This document shows, in pieces, positions 34,886 to 44,300 of a DNA stretch of 64,000 bases. The position numbers and the translations under genes were made by a program. Source of the DNA: Halorussus pelagicus (GTDB taxonomy: Archaea > Halobacteriota > Halobacteria > Halobacteriales > Haladaptataceae); assembly GCF_004087835.1 (NCBI RefSeq), contig NZ_CP035119.1, positions 620,001-684,000 on the forward strand, read 5' to 3'. Within the stretch, counting starts at the first letter, position 1; the number at the start of each line of letters is the position of its first letter. The notes under the pieces are model-generated. The model saw only the letters and a program-made list of their open reading frames with translations, was not told where the DNA came from and made no database searches.

Positions 34886-35557
34886 ATGAGCACCATTGGT
34901 GACTCATCCGGAACCGGAAGTACCGAGCCGGAGGAGACTCCGGACCAGCAGGACTCGGCTGTAGCGAAACAGCAGGTCTCTGACATCGTCGATGCCGAGA
35001 GCGAGGAGGAGGAGTCCGAATCGGAACTCTCCCGCGATCTGGTTTTCGACGTTCTGAAAAATCAACGGCGACGATACGCGCTCCATTATCTCAGGCGTGC
35101 CGACGAGTCGGTCCAGTTGTCGGAACTCGCCGAACAGGTCGCTGCGTGGGAAAACGACATCGCGGTCGATGCGATTTCGGCGGCGGAACGCAAGCGCGTG
35201 TATACTGCGCTCTATCAGTCTCACCTCCCGAAACTGGACGACGCGGACATCGTCGATTACAACCAGAACCGCGGTATCGTGGAACTTTCCGACGCCGCCG
35301 GACAACTCGACGTGTATCTCGACCTCGAAACCCGACCCGACATCCCGTGGTGTAACTGGTACCTCGGACTCGCAGTCGGCGGACTGGGACTGCTCACGGG
35401 CGCGTGGCTCGGTCTGCCGCCTTTCTCGCTGGTCGGCGACGTGCTGCTTGCGACCGGCGTCGTCGCCGTCTACGGCGCGGTCGCCGTCGCGCACACGTAC
35501 TACTCCCGGCACGCTGGCGGTGCTGGCGAGACGCCCCCGGAGATTCAGGAGTCCTGA
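34886..35557 (+). CDS. HTH (DUF7344-like) protein with two membrane helices
   Basis: The 223-residue product has an acidic disordered N-terminus, then a winged-helix type domain at about residues 50-145 (LVFDVLKNQRRRYALHYLRR, ERKRVYTALYQSHLPKLDDA) of the sort annotated DUF7344 in haloarchaea. Two C-terminal helices (LGLAVGGLGLLTGAWLGL; VLLATGVVAVYGAVAVAHTY) anchor it in the membrane. It precedes the DUF7504-like gene by two bases, so the two are almost certainly co-transcribed. A membrane-tethered regulator is inferred. Confidence 0.8.
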   Translation: MSTIGDSSGTGSTEPEETPDQQDSAVAKQQVSDIVDAESEEEESESELSRDLVFDVLKNQRRRYALHYLRRADESVQLSELAEQVAAWENDIAVDAISAAERKRVYTALYQSHLPKLDDADIVDYNQNRGIVELSDAAGQLDVYLDLETRPDIPWCNWYLGLAVGGLGLLTGAWLGLPPFSLVGDVLLATGVVAVYGAVAVAHTYYSRHAGGAGETPPEIQES

Positions 35558-35559
35558 CG

Positions 35560-36126
35560 ATGGACGAGGTGGTGCGGTCAAGCAAGCGTGCGCCCGGACG
35601 CGAGAACCCGCGACGCGACGCGTTCGCCCCCGCCGGGTCCCAAACGCTCGTTCGGACGCCGACCAACGCCGACCCGCTGGCCGCCCTGCCGGAGCGCGCG
35701 TACGACAACGTGCTGATAGTCTCGGCGCGCGACCACCCGAAGCGACTCGAAACGCGACTGGAGCACGCGGGCCACGACCCCGCGAACGTCGGTGTCGTCC
35801 CGGTGGTCCCCGCGACCTGCGACTACGACGGCGACCTGTGGACGACCGACCCCGTGAATCCGAACGACCTGACCGGCATCGCCATGCGATTCTCCGACGC
35901 GATCAGACACGTCGAGTCCGAAACCGGATGGGTCGTCCTCGACGCGCTCGGGGTGCTGTTGATGTATGCCGACGCCAGTCGCGTCTGTCGGTTCTTCCAG
36001 ACGCTGACCAGTCGCGTGCGAGCGCAGGATATTCACGGCGTGTACGGCGCGAACCCCGACGCCATCGCCGACGAGACGTTCGAGCGATTCCGGGCGATGT
36101 GCGACGCCGAGTACGAAATCGGGTGA
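35560..36126 (+). CDS. DUF7504-like protein
   Basis: A 188-residue soluble protein. The central part has an alpha/beta nucleotide-fold character (AYDNVLIVSARDHPKRLETR, NVGVVPVVPATC, NPNDLTGIAMRFSDAI, GWVVLDALGVLLMYAD) reminiscent of KaiC/RecA-fold proteins that lack a Walker A loop. This corresponds to what is annotated DUF7504 in haloarchaea. Two bases separate it from the HTH gene upstream. Function unknown; a role in signal output with that neighbour is inferred. Confidence 0.78.
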   Translation: MDEVVRSSKRAPGRENPRRDAFAPAGSQTLVRTPTNADPLAALPERAYDNVLIVSARDHPKRLETRLEHAGHDPANVGVVPVVPATCDYDGDLWTTDPVNPNDLTGIAMRFSDAIRHVESETGWVVLDALGVLLMYADASRVCRFFQTLTSRVRAQDIHGVYGANPDAIADETFERFRAMCDAEYEIG

Positions 36127-36227
36127 GCGGTCGTTTCGGTGGGCCAGTGACTTCGAAAGCGGTTGTCGTGAGTAGTGAAGTTTCACAGAGTCGAAACTCG
36201 AACTTCGGAAACGTTGGAAAAGTGGAG

Positions 36228-36301
36228 TGGGTTTGGGCAGATTTGAACTGCCGACCTCCTCCATGTCAAGGAGGTGTCATAACCAACTAGACCACAAACC
36301 C
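36228..36301 (-). tRNA. tRNA-Val (GAC)
   Basis: A 74-nt cloverleaf on the minus strand: acceptor GGGTTTG/CAAACCC with discriminator A, D-arm TCTAGTTGGTTATGA, anticodon stem CCTCC/GGAGG with loop TTGACAT, T-arm GGCAG TTCAAAT CTGCC. The GAC anticodon reads GUC/GUU valine codons. No intron is seen and the CCA end is not encoded. Confidence 0.96.
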
Positions 36302-36570
36302 ATTTTGCTGCGGTCTTTGTCGGACGCATTTCTTCGTTTACCCGCGATACAATTGAACCTTTCGATTCGGTCGCAGTCCAGCGATTTACCATGAAGGTTC
36401 GCCGAGAAGGGGTCGTCGCGGTCTGTGAACTCAATTTTCGTTCTCACGGGAAGCATGATTGGCTCGAAACGTCCTCCGCTCCCTGATTCCGGGGAAGTTC
36501 GCGCCCACTCTGTCCCCCCGACAAGGACGACGACCGACCTGCGCCGGACAGTTCTTTGCGCCCCGACACC
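36302..36570. other. Spacer upstream of tRNA-Val and trpD
   Basis: Together with the trp control region this is a 328-base spacer. I see no supported gene: an open frame beginning near 36425 overlaps trpD in another phase and has no coding character. The promoter of the minus-strand tRNA must lie in its first ~50 bases, but I cannot point to a clear TATA. Confidence 0.5.
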
Positions 36571-36617
36571 TTTAAGTCGATGTACGATTGTGTTCATTGT
36601 AAGACGAAGACGTACAT
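36571..36617 (+). promoter_or_regulatory. trp operon promoter with inverted repeat
   Basis: TTTAAG at 36571-36576 fits a TATA element. It is followed by ATGTACG (36580-36586) and its perfect inverse CGTACAT (36611-36617), 24 bases apart. With normal archaeal spacing transcription would begin near 36598, between the two arms, so the repeat looks like an operator flanking the start site. Tryptophan control through it is inferred. Confidence 0.45.
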
Positions 36618-36629
36618 TGGTGATTTCAA

Positions 36630-37634
36630 ATGCAGAATTACATCGAACGCGTCACCGAGGGCGAGAATCTGACCCTCGACGAGGCGCGCGAGGCGGCCAC
36701 GGCCGTCTTCGAGGACGCGACCGAGGCACAGATCGGCTCACTGCTCGCGGCGCTCCGGGCGAAGGGCGAGACCGAGACCGAAATCGCCGGGTTCGCCCAA
36801 GGCATGCGCGACGCCGCCCGAACCATCGACCCCGACCGCTCGCCGCTCGTGGACACCTGCGGGACCGGCGGTGACGACTACGACACGATCAACGTCTCGA
36901 CCACTAGCGCCATCGTCGCCAGCGGCGCGGGCGTCCCGGTGGCCAAACACGGCAACTACTCGGTCTCCTCGTCGTCGGGGAGCGCCGACGTGCTGGAGGT
37001 CGCTGGCGTCGAAATCGACGCCGAACCCCCGGCGGTTGAGCGCGCCATCGAGGACGACGGAATCGGGTTCATGCTCGCGCCGATCTTCCACCCCGCGATG
37101 AAGGCAGTTATCGGCCCGCGAAAGGAACTGGGGATGCGAACGGTGTTCAACGTCCTCGGCCCGCTGACGAACCCCGCCGGGGCCGACGCGCAGGTCGTCG
37201 GCGTCTACGACCCCGACCTCGTACCGGTCCTCGCGCGCTCGCTCGCCAAGATGGAGGTCGAGCGCGCGCTCGTCGTTCACGGCGCAGGCATGGACGAAAT
37301 CACGGTCCACGACGAGACCACAGCCGCGGAGGTCAGGGGCGACGACATCGAGGAGTACACCATCGCGCCCGAAGACCTCGGTCTCGCGCGCCACGACATC
37401 GCCGACGTTGCCGGTGGCACTCCCGAGGAGAACGCCGAGGACATGCGCGGCATCGTGGACGGCGAGGTGACCGGCGCGAAGCGCGATATCATCCTCGCCA
37501 ACGCTGGGGCCGCCCTCTACGTCGCGGGCGAAGCCGACTCGCTCGAAGACGGGACACAACTCGCCGCCAAGGCCATCGACGACGGCGGGGCCGCCGACCA
37601 GTTCGAGGAGTTACGGACCACCGTGAGAGCATGA
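36630..37634 (+). CDS. trpD: Anthranilate phosphoribosyltransferase
   Basis: This 334-residue enzyme transfers phosphoribose from PRPP to anthranilate. The PRPP/anthranilate motifs are present: DTCGTGGDDYDTINVST, KHGNYSVSSSSGSADVLE and GPLTNPAGADAQVVGVY. It is the first gene of the trpDFEG unit and overlaps trpF by four bases. An inverted repeat near the promoter may control the unit. Confidence 0.97.
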   Translation: MQNYIERVTEGENLTLDEAREAATAVFEDATEAQIGSLLAALRAKGETETEIAGFAQGMRDAARTIDPDRSPLVDTCGTGGDDYDTINVSTTSAIVASGAGVPVAKHGNYSVSSSSGSADVLEVAGVEIDAEPPAVERAIEDDGIGFMLAPIFHPAMKAVIGPRKELGMRTVFNVLGPLTNPAGADAQVVGVYDPDLVPVLARSLAKMEVERALVVHGAGMDEITVHDETTAAEVRGDDIEEYTIAPEDLGLARHDIADVAGGTPEENAEDMRGIVDGEVTGAKRDIILANAGAALYVAGEADSLEDGTQLAAKAIDDGGAADQFEELRTTVRA

Positions 37635-38311
37635 CGCGCGTGAAAATCTGCGGACTCACCTCCACCGACGACCTCCGGGTCGCCGTCGATGCGGGTGCGG
37701 ACGCGGTCGGCCTACTGGTGGACGTGCCCGTCGATTCTCCCCGCGAAATCAACCCCCAGCGCGCGGTCGAAATCGCCGACGCCGTCCCGCCGTTCGTCAC
37801 CAGCGTCCTCGTCACGATGCCCGACTCGCCCGAGCGCGCCGTCGAACTCGTCCAGACCGTCGAACCCGACGCAGTCCAACTTCACGACGAGTTCGGCGTC
37901 GGCGACCTCGCGTACCTGACTTCGAGCGTCGAGGCGAAGGTCATCAAAGTCGTAGACGCCACCGACCCCGAGGCCGCCCGACGTTACGACGAAGTGGCCG
38001 ACGCACTGCTGGTAGACTCGGTTGACGACGACGGCGCGGGCGGCACCGGCGAGACCCACGACTGGGACCGGACCGCCGAAGCCGTCTCGACGCTCGATTC
38101 GCCGGTCGTCCTTGCTGGGGGACTTACCCCGACGAACGTCGCCGACGCCGTAGAGGCGGTCGAGCCGTTCGCCGTGGACGTGGCGAGCGGCGTGGACCGC
38201 GACGAAGGAACCGACGACCAGTCACCGACGGTCGAGGGCCGAAAAGACCCGGACGCTGTCGCCGACTTCGTGGCGAACGCGAAACGAACCCACTCACCTC
38301 CGGCACCATGA
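37631..38311 (+). CDS. trpF: Phosphoribosylanthranilate isomerase
   Basis: A 226-residue (beta-alpha)8 enzyme that converts phosphoribosylanthranilate to CdRP. The N-terminal VKICGLTSTDDLRVAVDAGA contains the catalytic cysteine; VQLHDEFGVGDL and VLAGGLTPTNVADAV are further family segments, and FAVDVASGVDRDEG closes the barrel. It overlaps both trpD and trpE by four bases. Confidence 0.96.
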   Translation: MTRVKICGLTSTDDLRVAVDAGADAVGLLVDVPVDSPREINPQRAVEIADAVPPFVTSVLVTMPDSPERAVELVQTVEPDAVQLHDEFGVGDLAYLTSSVEAKVIKVVDATDPEAARRYDEVADALLVDSVDDDGAGGTGETHDWDRTAEAVSTLDSPVVLAGGLTPTNVADAVEAVEPFAVDVASGVDRDEGTDDQSPTVEGRKDPDAVADFVANAKRTHSPPAP

Positions 38312-39963
38312 CACTCGGGGACGACGCGACGACTCCGGAGCGCGAGCAGTTCGTGGACCTCGCGGGCCGCGACGACCCGACCGTCGTCCGCGTCGCGGTC
38401 GAACTCGACGTGGACGCCACGCCGCTGTCGGCCTACGCGGCGCTGACCGGGCGCTCGACTGAGGCGGACCCCTCGGAGTACGCCTTTCTGCTGGAGAGCG
38501 CCGAGAAGACCGCCTCCAGCGACCCCGACGGCGCGTTTTCGCCGGATGAGTCGGGCGACCGCCACGCCCGCTACTCCTACGTCGGCTACGACCCCGACGC
38601 CGTCGTGACGGTCGCCCCTGAGGACGTGGCAGTCGAGTCGCTCGGCGGTCGGGCCGCGAAGTACGTCTCCGCAGACCGCGAGGGCGATACGCTCGACACG
38701 CTCCGGGATGCGATGCCCGAGGCCGAACAGCGCGGCTTCCCCGACGAGGACCGCCAGCAGTTCGAAGGCGGACTGGTCGGCTTTCTGGCCTACGACGCGG
38801 TGTACGACCTCTGGTTGGACGAGGTCGGCGTCGAGCGCCCCGACTCGCGGTTCCCCGACGCGCAGTTCGTCCTCAACACCAAGACCGTCGCGTTCGACCA
38901 CCACGCCGGAACCGTCTCGCTCGTCTTCACGCCGCTCGTGGGACCGGACGATGACGCCGGAGCGGTCTACGACGACCTGCAACGGGAGGCCGAGCGCGTG
39001 GCCAACCTCCTCGGCGAGGCCGAACCCCCCGAGACCGGCGGCTTCGTCCGCGAGTCGGCGACGGCCGGGCCGCGCGAGGAGTACGAGGACGCGGTCCGAA
39101 CCGCGAAGGAACACGTCCTCGACGGCGACATCTATCAGGGCGTCATCTCCCGGAAGCGCGAACTCCGCGGCGACGTGGACCCGCTCGGGTTCTACGCGGC
39201 GCTCCGGGACGTGAACCCCTCGCCGTACATGTATCTGCTCGGCTACGACGACCTGACCGTGGTCGGCGCGAGTCCCGAGACGCTGGTCTCGGTCCGCGGC
39301 CGAGACGTGATGGCCAACCCCATCGCGGGCACCTGCTCGCGTGGGTCGAGTCCGGTCGAGGACCGCCGCCTCGCGGGCGAGATGCTCGCCGACGGCAAGG
39401 AGCGGGCCGAACACACCATGCTCGTGGACCTCGCTCGCAACGACGTGCGCCGGGTGAGCGACGCCGGAAGCGTGCAGGTCGAGGAGTTCATGAACGTCCT
39501 CAAGTACAGCCACGTCCAGCACATCGAGAGTACCGTGACTGGCCGACTCGCGGCCGATGCCGACCCCTTCGACGCGACTCGCGCGTCGTTCCCCGCCGGA
39601 ACGCTCTCTGGCGCGCCGAAGATTCGCGCGATGGAGATAATCGACGACCTCGAGCTCGCGGCGCGCGGTCTCTACGGCGGCGGCGTCGGCTACTACTCGT
39701 GGTCGGGCGACGCCGACTTCGCCATCGTCATCCGAACCGCGACGGTTGAGTCCGACCCGGACACGACTCCGCGCGACCGCATCACCGTGCAGGCAGGGGC
39801 GGGCATCGTCGCCGACAGCGACCCCGCCGCCGAGTACGAGGAGACCGAGCAGAAGATGGACGGGGTGCTGGCCGCCCTCGAACGTATCGAGGAGTCGGAC
39901 GGGAGAGAGACTTCGGACGCGTCCGAGACTCCAGACCCCGACGCGCCGGAGGTGGAGCAATGA
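38308..39963 (+). CDS. trpE: Anthranilate synthase component I
   Basis: A 551-residue chorismate-using subunit that makes anthranilate with ammonia from TrpG. The LLES feedback-inhibition motif is at residues 61-64 (YAFLLESAEK). The catalytic domain shows GDIYQGVISRKRELRG, NPSPYMYLLGYDDLTVVGAS, NPIAGTCSRGSSPVEDRRLA and ERAEHTMLVDLARNDVRRVS. It therefore probably remains sensitive to tryptophan. Four-base overlaps with trpF and trpG. Confidence 0.97.
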   Translation: MTLGDDATTPEREQFVDLAGRDDPTVVRVAVELDVDATPLSAYAALTGRSTEADPSEYAFLLESAEKTASSDPDGAFSPDESGDRHARYSYVGYDPDAVVTVAPEDVAVESLGGRAAKYVSADREGDTLDTLRDAMPEAEQRGFPDEDRQQFEGGLVGFLAYDAVYDLWLDEVGVERPDSRFPDAQFVLNTKTVAFDHHAGTVSLVFTPLVGPDDDAGAVYDDLQREAERVANLLGEAEPPETGGFVRESATAGPREEYEDAVRTAKEHVLDGDIYQGVISRKRELRGDVDPLGFYAALRDVNPSPYMYLLGYDDLTVVGASPETLVSVRGRDVMANPIAGTCSRGSSPVEDRRLAGEMLADGKERAEHTMLVDLARNDVRRVSDAGSVQVEEFMNVLKYSHVQHIESTVTGRLAADADPFDATRASFPAGTLSGAPKIRAMEIIDDLELAARGLYGGGVGYYSWSGDADFAIVIRTATVESDPDTTPRDRITVQAGAGIVADSDPAAEYEETEQKMDGVLAALERIEESDGRETSDASETPDPDAPEVEQ

Positions 39964-40580
39964 CCGCGAGCGCCGGAGGCGAATCCGCGACAGCGAACCG
40001 CCAGCAGGTCCTCTTCGTGGACAACTTCGACTCGTTCACGTACAACCTCGTGGAGTACACGAGCCAGCACGCCGACACCGAAGTCGTCCGGAACACGGCC
40101 ACGCTCGCGGACGTGCGCGAGACCGACCCCGACGCCGTCGTCGTCTCGCCAGGACCGGGCCACCCGGCGAACGAGCGAGACGTGGGCGTCACGCTCGACG
40201 TGTTCCGCGAGATTAGCCCCGAGGTGCCGACGCTCGGGGTCTGTCTCGGACTGGAAGCCGCGGTGTACGCCTACGGTGGGTCGGTCGGTCGCGCGCCCGA
40301 ACCGATTCACGGCAAGGCGTTCCCGGTCTCTCACGACGAGCGCGGCGTGTACGTGGGGCTGGAGCAGGGGTTCCGCGCCGGGCGCTACCACTCGCTGGTG
40401 GCGACGGAGGTTCCCGACTGCTTCGAGGTGACCGCGACCACCGACCACGACGGGGAGGAACTGGTGATGGGCGTGCGCCACCGCGAACACCCCATCGAGT
40501 GCGTCCAGTTCCACCCCGAGAGCGTGCTGACCGCCGTCGGTCACGACGTGATTCGGAACTTCCTCGACGGCGTCGCGTAG
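39960..40580 (+). CDS. trpG: Anthranilate synthase glutamine amidotransferase
   Basis: The 206-residue glutaminase supplies ammonia to TrpE. The oxyanion segment SPGPGHPANERD, the nucleophile in LGVCLGLEAAVYAYGG and the His-Glu pair in CVQFHPESVLT are present. The residues after the nucleophilic Cys read LGLE instead of the usual LGHQ, a haloarchaeal-type variation. Last gene of trpDFEG. Confidence 0.96.
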   Translation: MTASAGGESATANRQQVLFVDNFDSFTYNLVEYTSQHADTEVVRNTATLADVRETDPDAVVVSPGPGHPANERDVGVTLDVFREISPEVPTLGVCLGLEAAVYAYGGSVGRAPEPIHGKAFPVSHDERGVYVGLEQGFRAGRYHSLVATEVPDCFEVTATTDHDGEELVMGVRHREHPIECVQFHPESVLTAVGHDVIRNFLDGVA

Positions 40581-40744
40581 CGCGTCGCTGGTGATTCGTC
40601 GCTTGGCACAGCCTTTTCAGGGTAGTCGGACTGGCGGTCGTGCGGTCATCGACACTGTTGACTGACTCGCCAACTCCCTCGGCACAACCGCGCGGAGCGT
40701 CCGAGCAAGATTCGTCACGGCTTCGGGTTTAAAACTTGCCCGCG

Positions 40745-40939
40745 CTACAGCATGACGCCCGTGGTGTAGAGTCCGCCGACGACCACGATGGCGACGATCA
40801 GGAGCTTCCACGCGACGCTCAGGAGGACGCGCCCGACCAGTACGATAGCCGCGAGCGCGACGAGTCCGACCAGCAGTTTTCCGAGCGGGGTTGCGAGCAG
40901 TCCGGAGTCAAGCAGTCCAGCGGCGAGGGCGACGTTCAT
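40745..40939 (-). CDS. Small membrane protein, 64 residues
   Basis: A very hydrophobic protein with two segments (LAAGLLDSGLLATPLGKLLV and GLVALAAIVLVGRVLLSVAW plus LLIVAIVVVGGLYTTGVML). The length and helix spacing suggest a hairpin of two or three helices. It is not linked to an operon, lying between trpG (convergent) and nrdJ (divergent). Function unknown. Confidence 0.65.
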   Translation of the reverse strand: MNVALAAGLLDSGLLATPLGKLLVGLVALAAIVLVGRVLLSVAWKLLIVAIVVVGGLYTTGVML

Positions 40940-41255
40940 ACTCGGGACAACGAGCGCACTGCACCGTAAACGTATCGCTCGCTTAACATAGTTCGATACT
41001 ACCGAATCGCCGGAAATCAGCGGTGTAGAAGCTGATTACTAAACGACTAGTTCGACTCGTGTACTACTTTCGCTACGGTCTGCATACTCTTATTAGGGTT
41101 CAGACGCTATCATTGATCGACAACGCGTAGCCGTGAATCCGGCGTTCGTGTAGCCGCCGTTCACGGTTCAATTAATTCCGGCTAGAGGCATCAAAGTTCA
41201 ACTATAATTGGAGTAATCCAAATAAGACAGTAAGGACTAAAGTGGAGGCCTCAGA
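40940..41255 (+). promoter_or_regulatory. nrdJ upstream region: palindromes and promoter
   Basis: This 316-base AT-rich spacer contains no gene I can support. It has a long imperfect palindrome (CCGTGAA/TTCACGG with inner CGGCG/CGCCG) at 41131-41166. A TATA element CTATAAT lies at 41202-41208, and an inverted repeat TTGGA-GTAA-TCCAA (41208-41221) touches its downstream end. Transcription would start near 41232, and a GGAGG sequence (41244-41248) lies seven bases before the mini-ORF start at 41256. The palindrome beside the TATA box is a candidate operator. Confidence 0.55.
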
Positions 41256-41342
41256 ATGAAAGCTCCGTCACGAATGAATCGAACTACACCACTCCCGAGA
41301 GCGGGAATCGCCGGACAGATGCCCGAGGTGACCGACGTATGA
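41256..41342 (+). CDS. Upstream mini-ORF (28 residues) overlapping nrdJ
   Basis: The frame encodes KAPSRMNRTTPLPRAGIAGQ and ends PEVTDV. Its TGA stop overlaps the nrdJ ATG (ATGA at 41339-41342). A Shine-Dalgarno-like GGAGG lies seven bases before its ATG, whereas no such site is seen directly before nrdJ itself. Ribosomes finishing this ORF could re-initiate at nrdJ. The peptide is basic and Pro/Arg-rich, unlike normal haloarchaeal proteins, so it may be translated for control rather than function. Confidence 0.5.
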   Translation: MKAPSRMNRTTPLPRAGIAGQMPEVTDV

Positions 41343-44300
41343 GCGGTGCGGGCGAACTGACGGCCGACGAACTCACGCTCCCGATCAAGCGGACCGAGGG
41401 CGAGACCCTCGAAGACCGACTTACTGGAAACGCGTACCACAATATTCTACCAGCACGCTATCTCCGCAAGAACGCGGACGGGGACCTCATCGAGGAGCAG
41501 GAGGGCCTCTTCCCGCGCGTCGCCGAGAACATCGCCTTGGCCGAAGCGGTCTACGAGGCCGAGAAGCGCGACGAAGAAGTCACAGTCACGCCCGACCAGC
41601 TCAAGCCCGACCATCCCCGCCGCGACGAACTCGCCGGGGAAGTCTTTGGGAAAGGCACCACCGTCGAGGACGACGCCGAAACGACGCTCTCTGTCTACAA
41701 CGTCAACAAGTTCTCCTACGAGACCGTCGTTCCGGAACTTCCCGACGAGATTCGCACCCACGTCGAAGACGTGCGCGAGGAGTTCGAGACCCTGATGGAG
41801 GACCTCTCCTTTATGCCGAACTCGCCCACCCTGATGAACGCGGGCGACGAACTCCAACAGCTTTCGGCCTGTTTCGTCGATTCGCCGGACGACGATATCA
41901 CCAACATCCACCAGACCGCAAAGGAGGCCGCAGAAGTCTTCCAGAGCGGCGGCGGCATGGGCTATGCCTTCTGGCGACTCCGACCCTACGGCGACGCGGT
42001 GGGTAGCACGGGCGGCATCGCCTCCGGTCCCATCACGTTCATGCGGACATACGACCAGATGTGCGAGACCATCGCGCAGGGCGGTGCGCGGCGCGGCGCA
42101 CAGATGGGCGTCATGCGCGTCTCTCACCCCGACGTTATCCAGTTCATCCACGCGAAGAACAAGGACGTGAGCCTCGCTCACAGCCTCCGTCTGAACGACC
42201 CCGACGACTACACTCACAACTCGTTCAAAGACGCACTCGAAGAGGCCCGCGAACTCATCGACGACGAGGGTCGCGTCCCCAAGCACCTCCGGAACGCCGC
42301 CGAGGGCCACCTCTCGAACTTCAACATCTCGGTGGGCGTCACCGACGACTTCATGGAGGCCGTGAAGAACGGCGAGGAGTTCACCTTCACGAACCCGCGG
42401 ACGGAGGAACCCCACATCGCCACCGAACACACCAAAGAACTCTACGAGATGTTCGACCTCGGCGAACACGTCGAGGTGGGCGAGGAACTGTCGATTCCCG
42501 CGGAACTCCTCTGGAGTCGCATGGTCGATGGTGCCCACGAGAACGGTGAACCCGGTGTCATCTACCTCGAGCGCGTCAACAAGGAACATTCGTTCGACGT
42601 CGAGGAACACCCCGACCACCGGATTCTGGCGACCAACCCCTGTGGCGAACAGCCTCTCGAAGAGTACGAGGCCTGCAACCTCGGCCATATCAACCTCTCG
42701 ACGCTCGCGGACACAGACGCGCCCGACTGGCGGGTCTGGTACGACGACCACGGCGACGAGTACGACGACTTCGAGGCGGCCGTGGACGCCTTCCTCGCCG
42801 ACGCGATGGCGTGGGACGACTTCGACCACCGCATCGAGTACGGCACCCGGTTCCTCGAAAACGTCGTCACGATGTCGGACTTCCCGGTCGAGAAGATAGA
42901 GCAGAAGGTCCGGGAGATGCGCAAAATCGGACTGGGCATCATGGGACTGGCCCAACTTTACATCCAACTCGGCGTCGAGTACGGTAGCGACGCCGGAAAC
43001 GAAATCGCGCGCCAGTTGATGCAGTACATCAACCACGAGAGCAAGTGGACCTCCCACGAACTCGCCGAGGAGCGCGGGTCCTTCGAGGAGTGGGACAAGA
43101 GCAAGTACGCGAACCCGACCGAGTACGCCGAGTGGTTCGAAAAGCAGACCGGCCTGAGCGCCGACGACTGGGAGGACGGCTTCCAGATTCGGAACCACAA
43201 TACGACGACCATCGCCCCGACCGGCACCACCTCGATGGTCGGCAACACCACGGGCGGGTGTGAACCCATCTACAACGTCGCCTACTACAAGAACGTCTCC
43301 GACGACGTGCAGGGCGACGAGATGCTCGTGGAGTTCGACGACTACTTCCTCCGGACGCTGGAGGACAACGACATCGACGTTGAAGCGGTCAAACAGGAGG
43401 CCCAAGAGCAGATGGCGGCAAACGAGTTCGACGGCGTCGATGGGCTGAGTACCGTCCCGGACGCCATCGGCGAACTGTTCGTCGTGACCTCCGACCTCTC
43501 TGGCAAGGACCACGCCGCGGTGCAGTGCGCCTGTCAGGAGGGCGTGGACTCGGCCATCTCGAAGACCTGTAACTTCCCGAACGACGCGAGCAAAGAGGAC
43601 ATGCGGGAAGTCTACGAGTACATCTACGAGAACGGCGGCAAGGGCGTGACCGTCTACCGCGACGGCACCCGCTCGAAGCAGGTCCTCACGACTCGCGCGG
43701 ACAACAAGGAGTTCGCCGACGAGAGCGAGGCCGCCGAGACGCTCGTCGAACAGATCAACGAGGTCTTCGGCGGCATCGACGGCTTCCTCGACAACGAGGA
43801 CGTGCAGGCCGCACTCGACCGGGAAGTCGAGTCCATCCTCAAAATTGCCGACGGCGAGGACGGCGACGGTCCGTACGCCAGCAAGCGCCCCCGGCCCGAC
43901 GTGCTTCACGGCATCACCCAGCGCATCGACACCGGGTACGGCAAACTCTACGTCAACATCAACGAGGACGAACATGGCCGACCCTTCGAGCTGTTCGCCA
44001 ACATCGGCAACTCCGGCGGCTTCACCGCCTCGTTCACCGAGGCGCTGGCCAAGACCATCTCGACCGCGCTCCGCTCGGGCGTCGATCCCTCGGAAATCGC
44101 CGACGAGCTACGAGGCATCCGGAGTCCGAAGGTCGCGTGGGACAAGGGCGAGCAGATAAACTCCATCCCGGACGCCATCGGCACGGCCCTGCGCCGGTAT
44201 CTCGACGGCGAAGTCGAGAAAGCCTACCCCCAGCAGAAGAACCTCACCGAGGTCGAAGAGGGAGTCGAGCGGCGTTCGGAGCCGGAAACCGACGGTAGCG

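Noticed and set aside
36302-36330. TTTTGCTGCGGTC next to the tRNA resembles the start of the post-stop element
   Set aside because: Only the first dozen bases match; there is no hairpin 1 or TCCCTTGCAAAA block, and the orientation would be away from the tRNA's 3' end.
36425-36874. Plus-strand frame overlapping the trpD start
   Set aside because: It reads trpD in a different phase, is Arg-rich, and would conflict with the well-supported trp promoter and start.
40990-41255. A cobalamin riboswitch before the B12-dependent nrdJ
   Set aside because: I looked for the conserved B12-box type core and found none. The likely transcription start near 41232 leaves too little leader RNA.
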